Positions 36,819 through 45,205 of a DNA stretch of 64,000 nt are shown here, piece after piece; position 1 is the first letter of the stretch, and each line of letters starts with the position of its first letter. Position numbers and translations under genes: made by a program. This stretch comes from Steroidobacteraceae bacterium (GTDB lineage: Bacteria; Pseudomonadota; Gammaproteobacteria; Steroidobacterales; Steroidobacteraceae): NCBI GenBank assembly GCA_025451845.1, contig JANWJS010000020.1, positions 186,001 through 250,000 of the forward strand, read 5' to 3'. Below the pieces are notes generated by a model, which saw only the letters and a list, made by a program, of their open reading frames with translations, ran no database searches and was not told where the DNA came from.

Positions 36819-36901
36819 AGAAGATCCATTCTCGAACGGCCGCGCTCAGTCCCGCGTTTGAAAGCACATTCGATCAGCCGCGCACTAGGATTTTGTGAAA
36901 T
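36819..36901. promoter_or_regulatory. Divergent control region between lrp and the TonB-receptor operon
   Basis: The gap is locally AT-richer than its surroundings and has two short inverted repeats: AGAA-6-TTCT at 36819-36832 and ATTT-TGTG-AAAT at 36890-36901. Half-sites of this kind are common for AsnC/Lrp proteins. Assignment rests on position and symmetry only. Confidence 0.35.
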
Positions 36902-36957
36902 AGCGTGCGCGCGCCCGTGGATCGGCAGGGGTGGCGTGCGCCGCAAGGGGGCAACCG

Positions 36958-39372
36958 ATGTCCAAGAAAAATCCGATCGGCAGGCCGGCAATCCGCGGGT
37001 TCCCGGCTTTATGCATGGCACTCTGCTGCGCCCAAGCGGCGGCGGCAAACCCCGGTCCAGCCGTCCAGCCGGCGGCGGACAGTGGTCCCACCCTGCAGGA
37101 AGTGGTGGTCACCGCCGAGACCTACACTTCCACGGCCCAGAGCACGCCCATCAGTATTTCCGCCCTGACGGGCAGTGAGCTCGAGGGCCGGGGCATCGGC
37201 TCGCTCGAGGCCATTGCCCGCGACGTACCCGGTCTCTCGATGCGCAGCTCCGGCCCGGGTCAGAGCGAGTTCGAGGCCCGCGGCATCGCCTCGAACGGCG
37301 GCAACTCGCCGACCGTAGGCTTCTATCTGGGCGACGTTCCACTCTCGCCGCCTGCCATGGGACAGGTCGGCAAGGTGGTCATCGACCCGAATCTGTACGA
37401 CCTCGACCGCATCGAAGTGCTGCGCGGGCCACAGGGGACGCTTTACGGAGCCAGCTCGATGGGCGGCACCATCAAGCTCATTCCCCATCCGCCTGCGTTG
37501 AACAGCATCACGGGCTCCGCGGACGCCACGCTCTCTCACACCGACGGCGGCGGCGCCAACGGCGGCGCGGACGGGATGTTCAACTACTCGACAAGCGACT
37601 ACTGGGCGATCCGCGGGGTGCTCTCGGACGGTTACCGCAGCGGTTGGATCAGCCGCACGGTGCTCAATCCCTTCCCCGCGGATGTGCTCGCGCCCAACGG
37701 TCCGCCCTTTACCCGGGGCAACGTACTCACCGCGCCGGTACAGAGCATCGTGCCTGGCGTGAACATCGATCGGCAGCTCTCCGGCCGCCTCGAGATGCTC
37801 ATCCAGCCGAACCCGAACCTGCACATCAATCTGCTGGCGCTCGGCCAGCTCATGAATCTCGGCGGCTACGACGAGTTCGACCTGCCGCCTGGCCCCGACT
37901 ATCAGACGCATTACCAGCCTTATCCGGTCGGCGAAAAGATCCACGACCGCGTGAGCTTCTTTTCCGCGACGGTCGTGGCGAATCTGGGCTTCGCCGATCT
38001 GACGAGTGCCACCGGCTACTTCGACCGCCGGTCCTGGCAGATCCAGGACGCCTCGGAGGCGACTTCCTGGACGCTGGAGTCTTTCCTGGTGCCGCCGGCG
38101 GAAATGGCCGCAGTCGGCATGCCAACCTACATCGATACGCCGATCTACGAGGCGGAGCCGGAGCATCAGATCAGCGAGGAGATTCGGCTCAACTCCGCGG
38201 GAAGCTCCACGCTGCACTGGGTAGCGGGGCTCTTCTACAGCAAGCTCAATTCCGCCTTCGTCGAGCAGCAGAATGCCCCCTATATCGCGCAGCTGTCGCA
38301 GTTTCTGTCGCCGCCGATGAACAACCCCACGGGCCTCACCTTCGGCATCAACAATCTGTACCAGATCTCCCAGAAGGCGGCGTTCGCGGACGCGTCCTGG
38401 CAATTGATGCCCACGTTCAAGCTCGAGGGGGGCCTGCGCTGGTTCCGCTACGACACCTCCGCCTTCAACAACGAGTGGGGTTATTTCTTCACCCCGCAGG
38501 CGGCGCCGCTCGCCAATCCCCCCGGGAACTTCTCTTCAGCAAGTGGCGTGATCCCACGCGTCGACTTTGCATGGCTGCCGAGCCGCAATCTCACGACGTA
38601 CCTCTCAGCCTCCAAGGGATTCCGTCCCGGCGGGGCGAATATGACGATCCCGCTCACCGCCTGTCCGCTGGGCGGGCCGGCCTCGTTCGACCCCGACACG
38701 GTATGGGACTACGAGGCCGGTGAGAAAGCGCTGCTCGCCGGGAACCGCGTCAGGTTGAATGCAGACGTGTACTACATCAAGTGGAGCAAGGTGCAGCAGA
38801 CTGCACTGCTCTCCTGCGGCACGCAGTACACGACCAACGCCGGCGACGGGCGCAGCTACGGACCCGAGATCGATCTGGCTGCGAGGGTCACCGACGAGTG
38901 GACGATTTTCCTCTCCGGCTCCTGGACCAAGGCCGACATCACCAGCCCGAATGCCAACTACGAGAGCTCGCTGGGAAACGCGGGATTCAGCTTTCCCACC
39001 TGCTCCGTCGGCGGCTCGTGCAGCAGCATACCGATCCTGAACGTACCGAAGGAGACCGCCAGCGCCGCCATCGAGTATGCGCGGCCGCTCGGGACCATGA
39101 CCTTGACCGCTCGACTCGACGGGACCTATACGGGCTCGTCCTGGGACGAGGCGTTCTCGGTGATCGAGCTTCCCGGCTACGCCATGGCGAACTTCCGCCT
39201 CGGACTGAGTGCGGAGCGCTGGACGGGCGCGCTGTTCGTCACCAACCTCACCAACAAGGTGCCCTGGGTCTCGGCGAACAACACGAGCTTCAGCTTCAAC
39301 ATCGGGCCGCTGACGCGGATCTCGACGCTGCAGCCGATGACCATCGGCACGCAGTGGAGCTACCACTTCTGA
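36958..39372 (+). CDS. TonB-dependent outer-membrane receptor
   Basis: 804 residues from the ATG at 36958 (AAGGGGG upstream). The signal peptide ends near AQAAA (residue 30). The TonB box region is LQEVVVTAETYTS, followed by the plug domain (about 50-165; LEAIARDVPGLSMRSSGPGQ, RIEVLRGPQGTLYGASSMGG) and a 22-strand barrel ending in SYHF with C-terminal Phe. It imports a substrate across the outer membrane using TonB energy. The strain has a tonB gene at the right edge of the window. It is the first gene of a seven-gene operon whose enzymes suggest an aromatic or amino-acid-derived ligand rather than a siderophore; that is inference. Confidence 0.95.
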   Translation: MSKKNPIGRPAIRGFPALCMALCCAQAAAANPGPAVQPAADSGPTLQEVVVTAETYTSTAQSTPISISALTGSELEGRGIGSLEAIARDVPGLSMRSSGPGQSEFEARGIASNGGNSPTVGFYLGDVPLSPPAMGQVGKVVIDPNLYDLDRIEVLRGPQGTLYGASSMGGTIKLIPHPPALNSITGSADATLSHTDGGGANGGADGMFNYSTSDYWAIRGVLSDGYRSGWISRTVLNPFPADVLAPNGPPFTRGNVLTAPVQSIVPGVNIDRQLSGRLEMLIQPNPNLHINLLALGQLMNLGGYDEFDLPPGPDYQTHYQPYPVGEKIHDRVSFFSATVVANLGFADLTSATGYFDRRSWQIQDASEATSWTLESFLVPPAEMAAVGMPTYIDTPIYEAEPEHQISEEIRLNSAGSSTLHWVAGLFYSKLNSAFVEQQNAPYIAQLSQFLSPPMNNPTGLTFGINNLYQISQKAAFADASWQLMPTFKLEGGLRWFRYDTSAFNNEWGYFFTPQAAPLANPPGNFSSASGVIPRVDFAWLPSRNLTTYLSASKGFRPGGANMTIPLTACPLGGPASFDPDTVWDYEAGEKALLAGNRVRLNADVYYIKWSKVQQTALLSCGTQYTTNAGDGRSYGPEIDLAARVTDEWTIFLSGSWTKADITSPNANYESSLGNAGFSFPTCSVGGSCSSIPILNVPKETASAAIEYARPLGTMTLTARLDGTYTGSSWDEAFSVIELPGYAMANFRLGLSAERWTGALFVTNLTNKVPWVSANNTSFSFNIGPLTRISTLQPMTIGTQWSYHF

Positions 39373-39384
39373 GGAGCAGGAACC

Positions 39385-40269
39385 ATGACGACGCGGCCTC
39401 GCAAACTGGGAATCGCGCTCATCGCACTGGCGCTCGCCTACGCGTCACTGGATGGCCCTTCCGCGGCTTACGCCGCGCCGGCGCCAGCTTCAATGCGCAC
39501 AGTAACTCTCGGGGACTCGCGTGCGGATGCGCTGTGGTCGATTTACGAACGCGTGCTCGCCCGCGCGCGCTATGTTGACCTGACGCACACCTTCGGGCCC
39601 GACACGCCGCATTGGAAGGGCTTCGGCGCGATGACGGTGCGATCCCTTTACACCATTCCCAAGGATGGCTTTCAAGTCGACCAGTACACGCACGTCGGCC
39701 AGTGGGGCACGCATGTGGATGCGCCTTGCCATTTCCACCTGGGCCTCAAGTGCGTCGACCAGATCTCACCCAAGGACATGCTGCTGCCGCTCGTGGTGCT
39801 CGACGTGCATGAAAAGGTGGCGCGGGATCCCGACTACCGCATCAGCATGGGCGATGTGCGCTCGTGGGAGAGCCGCCATGGCCGCATTCCCGCGCATGCC
39901 TTCGTCGCGATGCGCACCGATTGGTCGAAGCGCTGGCCCAACCAGGATGCGATGCAGAATCGCGACGCCAAGGGCGTGGGCCATTACCCGGCGTGGAGCC
40001 TGCCGGTCCTGAAATTTCTGCTGCTGCAGCGGCATGTCGCCGCGATCGGTCACGAGACGACGGATACCGACGGCGGCATCGGGGCTTCCCGCGATGATTA
40101 CTCGCTGGAATCCTACGTCCTCGGCACCAACCACTATCAGATCGAGATGCTCGCGGATCTGGATGAGGTGCCGGAGGCGGGCGCGCTGGTGATGGTGACC
40201 TTTCCGAAGCCCGGTCACGGCACCGGCTTTCCGGCTCGCGTCATCGCGATCGTTCCCGCCGGGGAATGA
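39385..40269 (+). CDS. Exported cyclase-family metal hydrolase (kynurenine formamidase-like)
   Basis: 294 residues with a signal peptide (IALIALALAYASLDG, cleavage likely near AYAAP, residue 31), so it should act in the periplasm. The family metal motif HxGTHxDxPxHF is present as QWGTHVDAPCHF, with the first His replaced by Gln. Further support comes from VDLTHTFGPDTPHWKGFG and AIGHETTDTDGGIGASRD. The family includes kynurenine formamidase, isatin hydrolase and polyketide cyclases, which open or close amide or lactone bonds. It follows the receptor gene by 12 nt and is followed by a CMD-family gene after 1 nt. Confidence 0.88.
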   Translation: MTTRPRKLGIALIALALAYASLDGPSAAYAAPAPASMRTVTLGDSRADALWSIYERVLARARYVDLTHTFGPDTPHWKGFGAMTVRSLYTIPKDGFQVDQYTHVGQWGTHVDAPCHFHLGLKCVDQISPKDMLLPLVVLDVHEKVARDPDYRISMGDVRSWESRHGRIPAHAFVAMRTDWSKRWPNQDAMQNRDAKGVGHYPAWSLPVLKFLLLQRHVAAIGHETTDTDGGIGASRDDYSLESYVLGTNHYQIEMLADLDEVPEAGALVMVTFPKPGHGTGFPARVIAIVPAGE

Positions 40270-40270
40270 C

Positions 40271-40672
40271 ATGGGCGCGCAACGCGATCCCATCGAATAC
40301 GCCGACGCCTCGGCCGAGGTGCGCGCGGTGTACGACGACATCATGGCGACCCGCCGTGTCGACTGGGTCAACAACTTCTGGAAGGTTCTCGCCCACGATC
40401 CGCCGACCCTGCGGCGCCTATGGGGCAACCTCAGGGAGGTCATGGCGCCCGGCGCGCTCGATCCGCTCACCAAGGAGCTGCTGTATCTCGCGGTGAGCGT
40501 CACCAACGGCTGCCGCTACTGCATCGCCTCCCATGGCGCCAGCGCGCGCAACAAAGGCATGACCGAGCAGCAGCTCTCCGAGCTGATGGCCGTCATCGGG
40601 CTGGCCAATGAGACCAACCGACTCGCAACCGGCTATGACGTTCCGGTGGATGCGAGATTCACCGCAAGCTGA
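40271..40672 (+). CDS. Carboxymuconolactone decarboxylase family protein (AhpD-like)
   Basis: 133 residues, the usual single-domain size. The AhpD/CMD core is LTKELLYLAVSVTNGCRYCI followed by ASHGASARNKGMTEQQLSEL, with the CxxC-(x3)-H active site typical of peroxidase-like members rather than true decarboxylases. It could handle a peroxide or reactive intermediate of the pathway. The start lies 1 nt after the cyclase stop, so the two are tightly coupled. Confidence 0.9.
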   Translation: MGAQRDPIEYADASAEVRAVYDDIMATRRVDWVNNFWKVLAHDPPTLRRLWGNLREVMAPGALDPLTKELLYLAVSVTNGCRYCIASHGASARNKGMTEQQLSELMAVIGLANETNRLATGYDVPVDARFTAS

Positions 40673-40686
40673 CTCAGGAAACCGCC

Positions 40687-41067
40687 ATGACACCGAGTAC
40701 CGGGACACTCGTTCGCCACTATCGCTGGGAGGACATGCCCGCCGAGCCGCTGAAGAAAGGGCTCAGCCGCAAGCTGATCACCGGCGAGCGCATGATGATC
40801 GCGCACGTGTATTTCAAGAGCGGTGAGGAAGTCCCGCGCCATTCGCACGATAACGAGCAGCTGACCTACATCCTGAGCGGGGCGCTGCACTTCTGGTTCG
40901 GTGCTGAGGGCGAGCAGGAAATCACCGTACGGGCGGGCGAGGTGGTGGTGATCCCCTCCCACGTGCCGCATCGGGCGGTGGCCCTCGAAGACACCTTGGA
41001 CGTCGACGTGTTCTGTCCGCCACGTCAGGACTGGCTGTCCGGCACAGACGCCTATCTACGAGGCTGA
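40687..41067 (+). CDS. Cupin domain protein
   Basis: 126 residues forming one cupin barrel. Motif 1 is PRHSHDNEQLTYILSG (two His and a Glu/Gln metal set) and motif 2 is GEVVVIPSHVPHRAVAL with the third His. Small cupins in catabolic clusters serve as dioxygenases, isomerases or sensors; nothing here decides which. It ends one base before the aminotransferase start. Confidence 0.9.
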   Translation: MTPSTGTLVRHYRWEDMPAEPLKKGLSRKLITGERMMIAHVYFKSGEEVPRHSHDNEQLTYILSGALHFWFGAEGEQEITVRAGEVVVIPSHVPHRAVALEDTLDVDVFCPPRQDWLSGTDAYLRG

Positions 41068-42132
41068 ATGGACGCGTACGACACCGATCCGGGAGTCGCC
41101 GCGGCGGTTGCAAGCTTCAATCTGCCGGAGCACCTGGGCTTCGGACAGATCAACGCGCCGGTGATGTTCGACGCCGAGTGGCGTAACGGGGAGTGGCAGC
41201 GGGGGCGTCTGCTGCCCTATGGTCCGATCGAGGTGTGGCCGGGCTCACGCGCGCTGCAATATGCCGAGCTGGTCTTCGAGGGACTCAAGGCGTACCGGGT
41301 CGGACGCAGCCGGCCCAATCTCTTTCGTGCCGAGGCGAACTGCAGGCGGATGATCCGCTCGGCAACGCGCCTGTCCATGCCTGCGGTACCCGAGGCGCTT
41401 TTCTTCCAGGGCATTGGCGCGGTCGTGCGCGCGTGCAGCGACATCATGCCGACGCAATCGGGACGCTCGCTCTATCTGCGGCCGTTCATCTTCGGCAGCG
41501 AGAGCGGCTACATGCTGCGCAATTCGCGCACTTTCCGCTTCATGGTCATCGCGAATCCCGTCGAGCCCTACGCCTCGGGTGCGATGGAGGTTGCGATCGA
41601 GCGCGCGGATGTGCGCGCGGCGGCTGGTGGCCTCGGCGAGGCGAAGGCGTCCGCCAACTACGCTGCTTCCCTACGTGCTTCCACTGCGGCTGTAGTCTCT
41701 GGACGGACGATTGCCCTGTGGCTGGATGGCGCCGAGCACCGCTACCTGCAGGAGCTCTCGGGAATGAACATCTTTACCGTGCTCGATGGAGAGCTGCATA
41801 CGCCGGAGCTCGACGGCGCCATCCTGCCCGGGATTACGCGCGACTCGCTGCTGACGCTGGCCAGGAGCCTCGGTTACAAAGCGCACGAGCGCCGGATACC
41901 CCTCGATGAGGTGCTCGAAGGCATCGACAGCGGGCGCTGCAGCGAGCTCTTCGCCTGCGGTACGGCCGCGGTCGTCAGCCCGGTCGCCCTGCTGGCGGAA
42001 GGCGACGGGCGCGAATACAGGCTGCAGAAGACCGATGCGGTCGCGAAGCATCTGCGCGAGTCGCTGCTGGCGATCCAGGAGCGGCGGGCTCCCGATCCCC
42101 TCGGCTGGACGCAAGAGCTGACATTCGCCTGA
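41068..42132 (+). CDS. Branched-chain-type (class IV) aminotransferase
   Basis: 354 residues, a fold-type IV PLP enzyme. The PLP Lys is in GLGEAKASANYAASL (family form GxxxAKxxxNYAAS); PGSRALQYAELVFEGLKAYR, ELSGMNIFTVLDGELHTP and ILPGITRDSLLTLA match eukaryote-like branched-chain aminotransferases (IlvE type II). In this operon it may deaminate a specific amino acid rather than serve general Leu/Ile/Val synthesis, because it directly abuts the cupin gene and lies 23 nt before a quinone-oxidoreductase gene. Substrate preference is inference. Confidence 0.92.
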   Translation: MDAYDTDPGVAAAVASFNLPEHLGFGQINAPVMFDAEWRNGEWQRGRLLPYGPIEVWPGSRALQYAELVFEGLKAYRVGRSRPNLFRAEANCRRMIRSATRLSMPAVPEALFFQGIGAVVRACSDIMPTQSGRSLYLRPFIFGSESGYMLRNSRTFRFMVIANPVEPYASGAMEVAIERADVRAAAGGLGEAKASANYAASLRASTAAVVSGRTIALWLDGAEHRYLQELSGMNIFTVLDGELHTPELDGAILPGITRDSLLTLARSLGYKAHERRIPLDEVLEGIDSGRCSELFACGTAAVVSPVALLAEGDGREYRLQKTDAVAKHLRESLLAIQERRAPDPLGWTQELTFA

Positions 42133-42155
42133 CCAGGCGCGCCGGGGCCGAAATC

Positions 42156-43130
42156 ATGAGCTACGCGATCGTACTTCGAGAGACCGGTGGTCCGGAAAAG
42201 CTGCGCTACGAGCAGGTGGACGTCCCCGATCCCGGGCCCGGCGAGCTGCAAATCCGCCACACGGCCATCGGCGTCAACTTCCATGACACTTACGTGCGCT
42301 CCGGCCTCTACGACACGCTGCAGCTACCGGGTATCCCCGGTCTGGAAGCGGCCGCCGTGGTCGAGAAACTGGGCGCCGGAGTGCGTGGATTCGCAGTCGG
42401 CGAGCGGATCGCCTACATCGACGAGTCGTACGGAGCGTATTCGCAGAGGCGCCTCCTTCCGGCTCTGCTCGCGCTGCGCCTGCCGGACGGCGTCTCGGAT
42501 GAAGCCGCCGCAAGTCTCACCATCAAGGGCTTCACCGCATGCATGCTGCTGCGCAAGGTCCACGCCGTGCGCGCGGGCGAGACGCTGTTGATCCATGCCG
42601 CTGCGGGCGGAGTAGGGCAGCCTCTGGTCAGGTGGGCCAAGCATCTGGGGGCGACGGTCATCGCGACCGTGGGCTCCGAGGAGAAGGCCCAGATCGCACG
42701 CGAATGCGGAGCTGACCACGTCATCCTGTATCGCCGCGAAAGCTTCGTCGACCGCGTCGCCCAGATCACGGGCGGCCAGGGAGTGGGGGTCGCGTATGAC
42801 TCCGTGGGCGCGGACACCTTCTCAGGATCGCTGGACTGCCTGGACTACCAGGGGACGCTGGTCAACTTCGGACAATCCTCCGGCCCGGTGCCGCCGTTCG
42901 CCGTCTCGCGGCTGGCGGCGAAGTCGAACGCGATCGTGCGACCCATGCTGTTCCACTACATCCGCGGCCGGGCCGCGCTCGAGGCAGTATTCTCCGAAAG
43001 CGTCGAGGCGATCGAGAAAGGCATCATTCGCCCGCAGATTGGACTGCGCGTGCCGCTGTCCGGCGCCGCGGAAGCACACGTGCGGCTGGAGTCGCGGTCC
43101 ACGACGGGGCAGATAGTGCTCGTGCCGTGA
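42156..43130 (+). CDS. Quinone oxidoreductase (zinc-independent MDR family)
   Basis: 324 residues. The N-terminal GroES-like part has VNFHDTYVRSGLYDTLQLPG and PGLEAAAVVEKLGAGVRGFA; the Rossmann part has the NADPH motif HAAAGGVGQPLVRWAKHLGA and AYDSVGADTFSGSLDCL. The zinc-binding Cys/His residues of alcohol dehydrogenases are absent, as in Qor. It should reduce a quinone or enone using NADPH. Its stop overlaps the GTG start of the permease by 3 nt, showing cotranscription. Confidence 0.93.
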   Translation: MSYAIVLRETGGPEKLRYEQVDVPDPGPGELQIRHTAIGVNFHDTYVRSGLYDTLQLPGIPGLEAAAVVEKLGAGVRGFAVGERIAYIDESYGAYSQRRLLPALLALRLPDGVSDEAAASLTIKGFTACMLLRKVHAVRAGETLLIHAAAGGVGQPLVRWAKHLGATVIATVGSEEKAQIARECGADHVILYRRESFVDRVAQITGGQGVGVAYDSVGADTFSGSLDCLDYQGTLVNFGQSSGPVPPFAVSRLAAKSNAIVRPMLFHYIRGRAALEAVFSESVEAIEKGIIRPQIGLRVPLSGAAEAHVRLESRSTTGQIVLVP

Positions 43131-44593
43131 GTGTCGAGCGGCACGTGGCGCAAACAGTTCCGGCCGCACCACCCGCCCCCGGGCGGGACGACAGCTCTCT
43201 CGGCTCGCCGCCGGAGCTCAAGCGGACGCTCTCGGTGGTCGGCCTGACCGCCTTCGGAATCGGCTCCATCATCGGGACGGGGATCTTCGTGCTGACAGGC
43301 ACCGCCGCGGCCAATCAGGCCGGCCCCGCTTTGGTACTGTCGTTCGTGCTTGCCGGCTGCGGCTGCGCGCTCACGGCACTCTGCTACGCGGAGCTCGCTG
43401 CGATGATCCCTGTGTCGGGAAGCGCGTACTCCTACGCGCACGCGGCGTTCGGCGAGATCATTGCCTGGTTCATCGGCTGGAACCTCGTCCTGGAGTACAC
43501 CTTCTCGGTCGCGACCGTCTCGGTGGGTTGGTCGGGCTACGTCGCGAGTCTGTTGGCGCAGTTCGGCCTGCATTTGCCGCCTGCGCTCGCGCAGGCGCCC
43601 TTCGATCGCGGCATCGGCGCTTTTGCCATCGTGACCACGGGCGCCTGGTTGAACGTTCCGGCGGTGCTCATCGTCGCTGCGATCGCCGCCCTATGCTACG
43701 TCGGCATCCGCGAGTCCTCCGGTACGAACACCATCATCGTCGCCCTCAAAATCGCGGTGATCGTGCTCTTCATTCTCGCCGGGGTGAGCTACATCCATCC
43801 CGTCCATTGGCACCCGTTCATCCCGCCGAATTCCGGGCATTTCGGGCATTTCGGCTGGAGCGGTGTCGTCGCCGGCGCGGGCGTGATCGTCTTCTCCTAC
43901 ATCGGATTCGATACGATCTCGACCTGCGCGCAGGAGGCGAAGCGTCCCGATCGCGATCTGCCGCTCAGCATTCTCGCCAGTCTCGGAATCTGCTCCGTGC
44001 TGTACATGGCCACCGTCGTGGTGCTAACCGGCATGGTTTCATACCGGGACTTGAATGTCGCGGCGCCCGTGGCGCTGGCGCTCGACCGCTACTCCGGGCT
44101 GCGCTGGCTCGGCGTGCCCGTGAAGCTCGGCGCGATCCTGGGCATGACCTCGACCATGCTGGTCATGACCATCGGGCAGGCGCGGATCTTCATGAGGATG
44201 GGCGCCGACGGGCTGTTGCCGCCGTGGTTCTCCCGCATTCATCCCAGATTCAAGACGCCCGCGAACGGGACTTGGGTGACTGGTCTCGGGGCCGCGATCA
44301 TCGGCGGCCTGTTCCCTGTCAGAATTCTCGGCGAGCTGGTGTCGATCGGCACGCTGCTCGCCTTCATCACCGTCTGCGTCGGCGTCCTCTACCTGCGTCG
44401 GAAGCAGCCGGACCTGCCGCGTCCCTTCAGGGTCCCGTGGCCCAAGTTCACCTGCATCGGTGGCGCACTGGCCTGCGCGGGCATGATCCTGGCCCTCCCG
44501 CGCGACACCTGGATCCGTCTCATCGTCTGGACGGCGATCGGCTTCCTGATCTACGGCTTCTACGGCCGCCGCCATTCAGCCCGAATCCGCTGA
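43127..44593 (+). CDS. Amino-acid permease, APC superfamily (cationic amino-acid transporter-like)
   Basis: 488 residues with 12-13 membrane helices. The first helix carries TAFGIGSIIGTGIFVLTG, the unwound substrate-binding motif of APC transporters; later features are VIVFSYIGFDTISTCAQEAK and FMRMGADGLLPPWFSRIHPR. The layout resembles the CAT (YfnA/CtrA) subfamily that imports amino acids with protons. It starts with GTG at 43127 inside the stop of the oxidoreductase gene and closes the operon. Having both an outer-membrane receptor and an inner-membrane amino-acid permease in one operon suggests a dedicated import path. Confidence 0.93.
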   Translation: MSVERHVAQTVPAAPPAPGRDDSSLGSPPELKRTLSVVGLTAFGIGSIIGTGIFVLTGTAAANQAGPALVLSFVLAGCGCALTALCYAELAAMIPVSGSAYSYAHAAFGEIIAWFIGWNLVLEYTFSVATVSVGWSGYVASLLAQFGLHLPPALAQAPFDRGIGAFAIVTTGAWLNVPAVLIVAAIAALCYVGIRESSGTNTIIVALKIAVIVLFILAGVSYIHPVHWHPFIPPNSGHFGHFGWSGVVAGAGVIVFSYIGFDTISTCAQEAKRPDRDLPLSILASLGICSVLYMATVVVLTGMVSYRDLNVAAPVALALDRYSGLRWLGVPVKLGAILGMTSTMLVMTIGQARIFMRMGADGLLPPWFSRIHPRFKTPANGTWVTGLGAAIIGGLFPVRILGELVSIGTLLAFITVCVGVLYLRRKQPDLPRPFRVPWPKFTCIGGALACAGMILALPRDTWIRLIVWTAIGFLIYGFYGRRHSARIR

Positions 44594-44641
44594 CCCGAGA
44601 CCCGCAATCGAAGCTCGCGACGTGCGAAAGCAAATAATGAA

Positions 44642-44668
44642 GCGGGCCAGGGCCGCTCCCTGGCCCGC
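44642..44668 (+). terminator. GC-rich hairpin after the permease operon
   Basis: GCGGGCCAGGG (44642-44652) and CCCTGGCCCGC (44658-44668) form a perfect 11-bp stem with a 5-nt loop, 48 nt after the permease stop. No T-run follows, so it may act with Rho or protect the mRNA end. Confidence 0.45.
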
Positions 44669-44696
44669 GAGATGAATCCTGTCACTGGGCTGGCCC

Positions 44697-44728
44697 GCGC
44701 AAAGCGGCAGGATTGCCGCACTTTGCGC
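44697..44728. other. Second hairpin in the post-operon region
   Basis: GCGCAAAG/CTTTGCGC enclose an inner CGGCA-GGAT-TGCCG hairpin, giving 13 bp in two stacked stems with a 2-nt bulge. It lies between the operon-end hairpin and the minus-strand terminator. Confidence 0.4.
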
Positions 44729-44741
44729 CAGCAGGGACGCA

Positions 44742-44773
44742 GAAAAAAAAGAACCCCGCCAGGGAGGCGGGGT
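44742..44773 (-). terminator. Strong intrinsic terminator on the minus strand
   Basis: On the minus strand ACCCCGCC-TCCCT-GGCGGGGT (44773-44753) is an 8-bp GC stem followed directly by TCTTTTTTTT (44751-44742). This is a textbook Rho-independent terminator for a leftward transcript, yet no recognised gene lies upstream of it on that strand within 45205. Confidence 0.8.
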
Positions 44774-45205
44774 GGTCTATCGGTCGCTTGCTTGTGTGGA
44801 GGAGTGTCGTTTTTTTTCTTCAAGGGACACAGTGCTGGAAGTGCGCTATCCCGCGCTTAATCCGGCCCGTGCTTTCTTCGTATGCGTCTAGCTGCTTCCT
44901 TCCGGACCGCTTATCGGCCCTTCGTGATGGGATACAAGCAACGCGCGTGCCAGCGCGTCTGTGACCCGCTCCGATATGACATGTTGCAACTGCGACGCGG
45001 TTCAATTGTGACGTAGTGCGCGTTGTGAGAAGTTATCGGCCCTCCGGACAGACGCCAGCCGCTACCCGATTGGAGCCCGAAAAGGGCAAAGATCGCGCCG
45101 ATGTCAAATTCCTCGACACTCGGGCGGCCGCGGCGGCGCCCCGCCCGGACGGTCAACCTGCAAGTTATTGAAATTATAGTGCTTCCTTTACGGGACAATG
45201 TGTAA
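44774..45205. other. Unassigned region with a possible leftward transcript
   Basis: 432 nt without a convincing gene. On the minus strand there is an exact TATAAT (45178-45173), the 18-mer GGTCCGGAAGGAAGCAGC (about 44908-44891) identical to the tetraloop region of E. coli 4.5S SRP RNA, and the strong terminator at its left end. The flanking bases do not give the symmetric internal loop and long hairpin of a true SRP RNA when folded by hand, so I do not call ffs. GGGCCGATAA occurs twice on the minus strand (45042-45033 and 44920-44911). On the plus strand TATAGT at 45175-45180 could be the -10 of the transglycosylase gene. Confidence 0.4.

Noticed and set aside
44891-44908. 4.5S SRP RNA gene (ffs)
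   Set aside because: The 18-mer matches, but flanking bases do not form the symmetric internal loop and long hairpin required. Without a covariance search I cannot support a firm call.
44820-45005. A 61-codon minus-strand frame through the SRP-like 18-mer
   Set aside because: It starts with TTG without a ribosome-binding site, has weaker third-position GC bias than the neighbours and matches no family I know. I left the region as a possible RNA instead.
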